A stretch of DNA of 7,491 bases from Bacteroidota bacterium. GTDB lineage: Bacteria; Bacteroidota; Bacteroidia; AKYH767-A; JABDAW01. Both the position numbers and the translations under genes were made by a program. The stretch covers positions 1 to 7,491 of the forward strand of contig JAHEYM010000184.1 of NCBI GenBank assembly GCA_023251595.1. The letters run 5' to 3'. Shown here one piece after another: positions 7,034 to 7,491 of the stretch; positions within the stretch are counted from its first letter, which is position 1, and each line of letters starts with the position of its first letter. The notes under the pieces are model-generated. The model was not told the DNA's origin, made no database searches, and saw only the letters and a list, made by a program, of their open reading frames with translations.

Positions 7034-7303
7034 TCAGATTTTTGAAGTTTTCATCCAATTCTTCAACTCTTGGTTTGAAACTTTTTCTTCTCCCAGGGAT
7101 GCCTGAGAAATTAAAGCTTCATCTACCTCAACCAATTTTCCATCGGCGGTAAGCATCTTTATTTTTTTGCGTTCAGGTTTCGAATGCATTATATCTCCGG
7201 CGGATGCAAGTCCGACCGTGGCAATGCCGGCAATGGTTACCTTCAGGAAGTTTCTTCTGTCTTTGATGTTTTCGTCTTTCATCTTTTTCATTTTATTCAT
7301 CAT
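7034..7303 (-). CDS. Small Tat-signal protein, first gene of the iron-sulfur operon
   Basis: The 89-residue product carries a twin-arginine signal (KDRRNFLKVTIAG, R16/R17, hydrophobic to about residue 36). A short block KIKMLTADGKLVEVD (47-61) and a charged helical tail follow. It has no cysteine, so it binds no iron-sulfur cluster itself. The block after the signal is nearly the same as residues 49-63 of the next gene's product. It may be a small partner or chaperone-like subunit of the exported iron-sulfur protein, or a remnant of a duplicated N-terminus; I do not recognise a named family. Starts at 7303 and 7300 (consecutive Met codons) are equally possible, and later Met codons at residues 5 and 8 cannot be excluded. 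A TATCTTTG promoter element lies 42 bp upstream, so this gene leads the operon. Confidence 0.82.
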   Translation of the reverse strand: MMNKMKKMKDENIKDRRNFLKVTIAGIATVGLASAGDIMHSKPERKKIKMLTADGKLVEVDEALISQASLGEEKVSNQELKNWMKTSKI

Positions 7304-7344
7304 TATTAATTATATAGCATGGCATATATACTATTATTCAGATG

Positions 7345-7379
7345 CAAAGATAATAGAACACAAAGATGATTCAATCAAA
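7345..7379 (-). promoter_or_regulatory. Bacteroidota-type promoter for the Tat/iron-sulfur/receiver operon
   Basis: On the - strand, TATCTTTG (7352 to 7345) matches TAnnTTTG exactly. TTTG (7379 to 7376) is a full -33 match with a 23-base spacer, slightly long. Transcription would start near 7338, giving a leader of about 35 bases. A second near-copy, CATCTTTG, lies at 7368-7361, so the strand carries the element twice with a 16-bp offset. Confidence 0.6.
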
Positions 7380-7418
7380 AACTACAATTATTACAAAATC
7401 TTATGAAAAAGTTACATA

Positions 7419-7450
7419 TTTCACATTTAGAGAAATATTTTAGAAATTTG
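7419..7450 (+). promoter_or_regulatory. Possible promoter for the gene at 7471
   Basis: GAAATTTG (7443-7450) matches TAnnTTTG except for its first base. TTTC (7419-7422), a three-of-four -33 match, lies 20 bases upstream of it. Transcription would start around 7456 and leave only about 15 bases before the ATG at 7471. It is the only TTTG on this strand between 7304 and 7470, but the match is imperfect. Confidence 0.35.
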
Positions 7451-7470
7451 CGTTCCCTAAACATCTGAAC

Positions 7471-7491
7471 ATGAAAAAGATATACAAATTC
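7471..7491 (+). CDS. Start of a divergent gene, cut by the window end
   Basis: An ATG at 7471 opens seven codons, MKKIYKF, that run off the edge. The lysine-rich start is typical of a Bacteroidota signal peptide, so an exported product is possible. It lies on the strand opposite the iron-sulfur operon, with 167 bp of A/T-rich sequence between the two starts. Nothing can be said of the function. Confidence 0.5.

Noticed and set aside
6449..7106. Open frames on the + strand opposite the iron-sulfur protein (6449-6712 and 6777-7106)
   Set aside because: They mirror a gene with four clear cysteine motifs and a Tat signal; their translations are low-complexity and have no start context.
7312..7332. 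Apparent palindrome around GCATGGCAT in the intergenic region
   Set aside because: The arms do not match beyond a few A/T bases. The same GCATGGCAT string also occurs in the tRNA anticodon arm, but this looks like coincidence.
7167..7406. Open frame on the + strand (79 codons) crossing the divergent intergenic region
   Set aside because: Its first half is antisense to the small Tat protein and its second half is A/T-rich intergenic sequence with the operon promoter; no domain or ribosome binding site is seen.

Overview
The window reads as a piece of a low-GC Bacteroidota (Bacteroidetes) chromosome, probably a free-living or environmental lineage. Three things suggest this. Promoter-like elements match the Bacteroidota -7 consensus TAnnTTTG rather than the TATAAT type. 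Clear Shine-Dalgarno sequences are mostly absent. The serine hydroxymethyltransferase also reads like the Bacteroidota form. This is inference from the sequence alone; no species can be named.

Left part (1-1476, + strand): glyA, coding for serine hydroxymethyltransferase, is preceded by an 8-bp tandem repeat that runs into its start codon. A 7-bp tandem repeat crosses its stop codon. A 9-bp inverted repeat then leads to a complete tRNA-Ala(GGC) gene. These are housekeeping genes, with simple repeats at both edges of glyA.

Middle part (about 1561-5708, + strand): a two-gene unit of exported proteins. The first is a large secreted protein with a beta-rich N-terminus, a central region resembling DUF1598, and C-terminal tetratricopeptide repeats. 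Its start is best placed at a TTG (1605), just downstream of a TAACTTTG promoter element. Two bases after its stop begins a secreted DUF6263-like protein. That reading frame is broken near 5404-5407, and its C-terminal third continues in the +1 frame to 5708.

Right part (7303 down to 5718, - strand): a tight three-gene operon. It encodes a small Tat-signal protein, a Tat-signal four-motif iron-sulfur protein of the DmsB/NrfC/PsrB electron-transfer type, and a stand-alone CheY-like receiver protein. The gaps are 3 bp and a 4-bp ATGA overlap. The two Tat proteins share a short motif block directly after their signals. No catalytic molybdoenzyme, membrane quinol subunit or histidine kinase lies in the window. 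A good TATCTTTG promoter sits about 40 bp upstream of the operon.

The right edge (7471-7491, + strand) holds the first seven codons of a divergent gene. The most unusual parts are the iron-sulfur/receiver operon, with its shared module and a missing cluster cysteine, and the frameshifted DUF6263-like gene. I see no CRISPR array, transposase or integrase.
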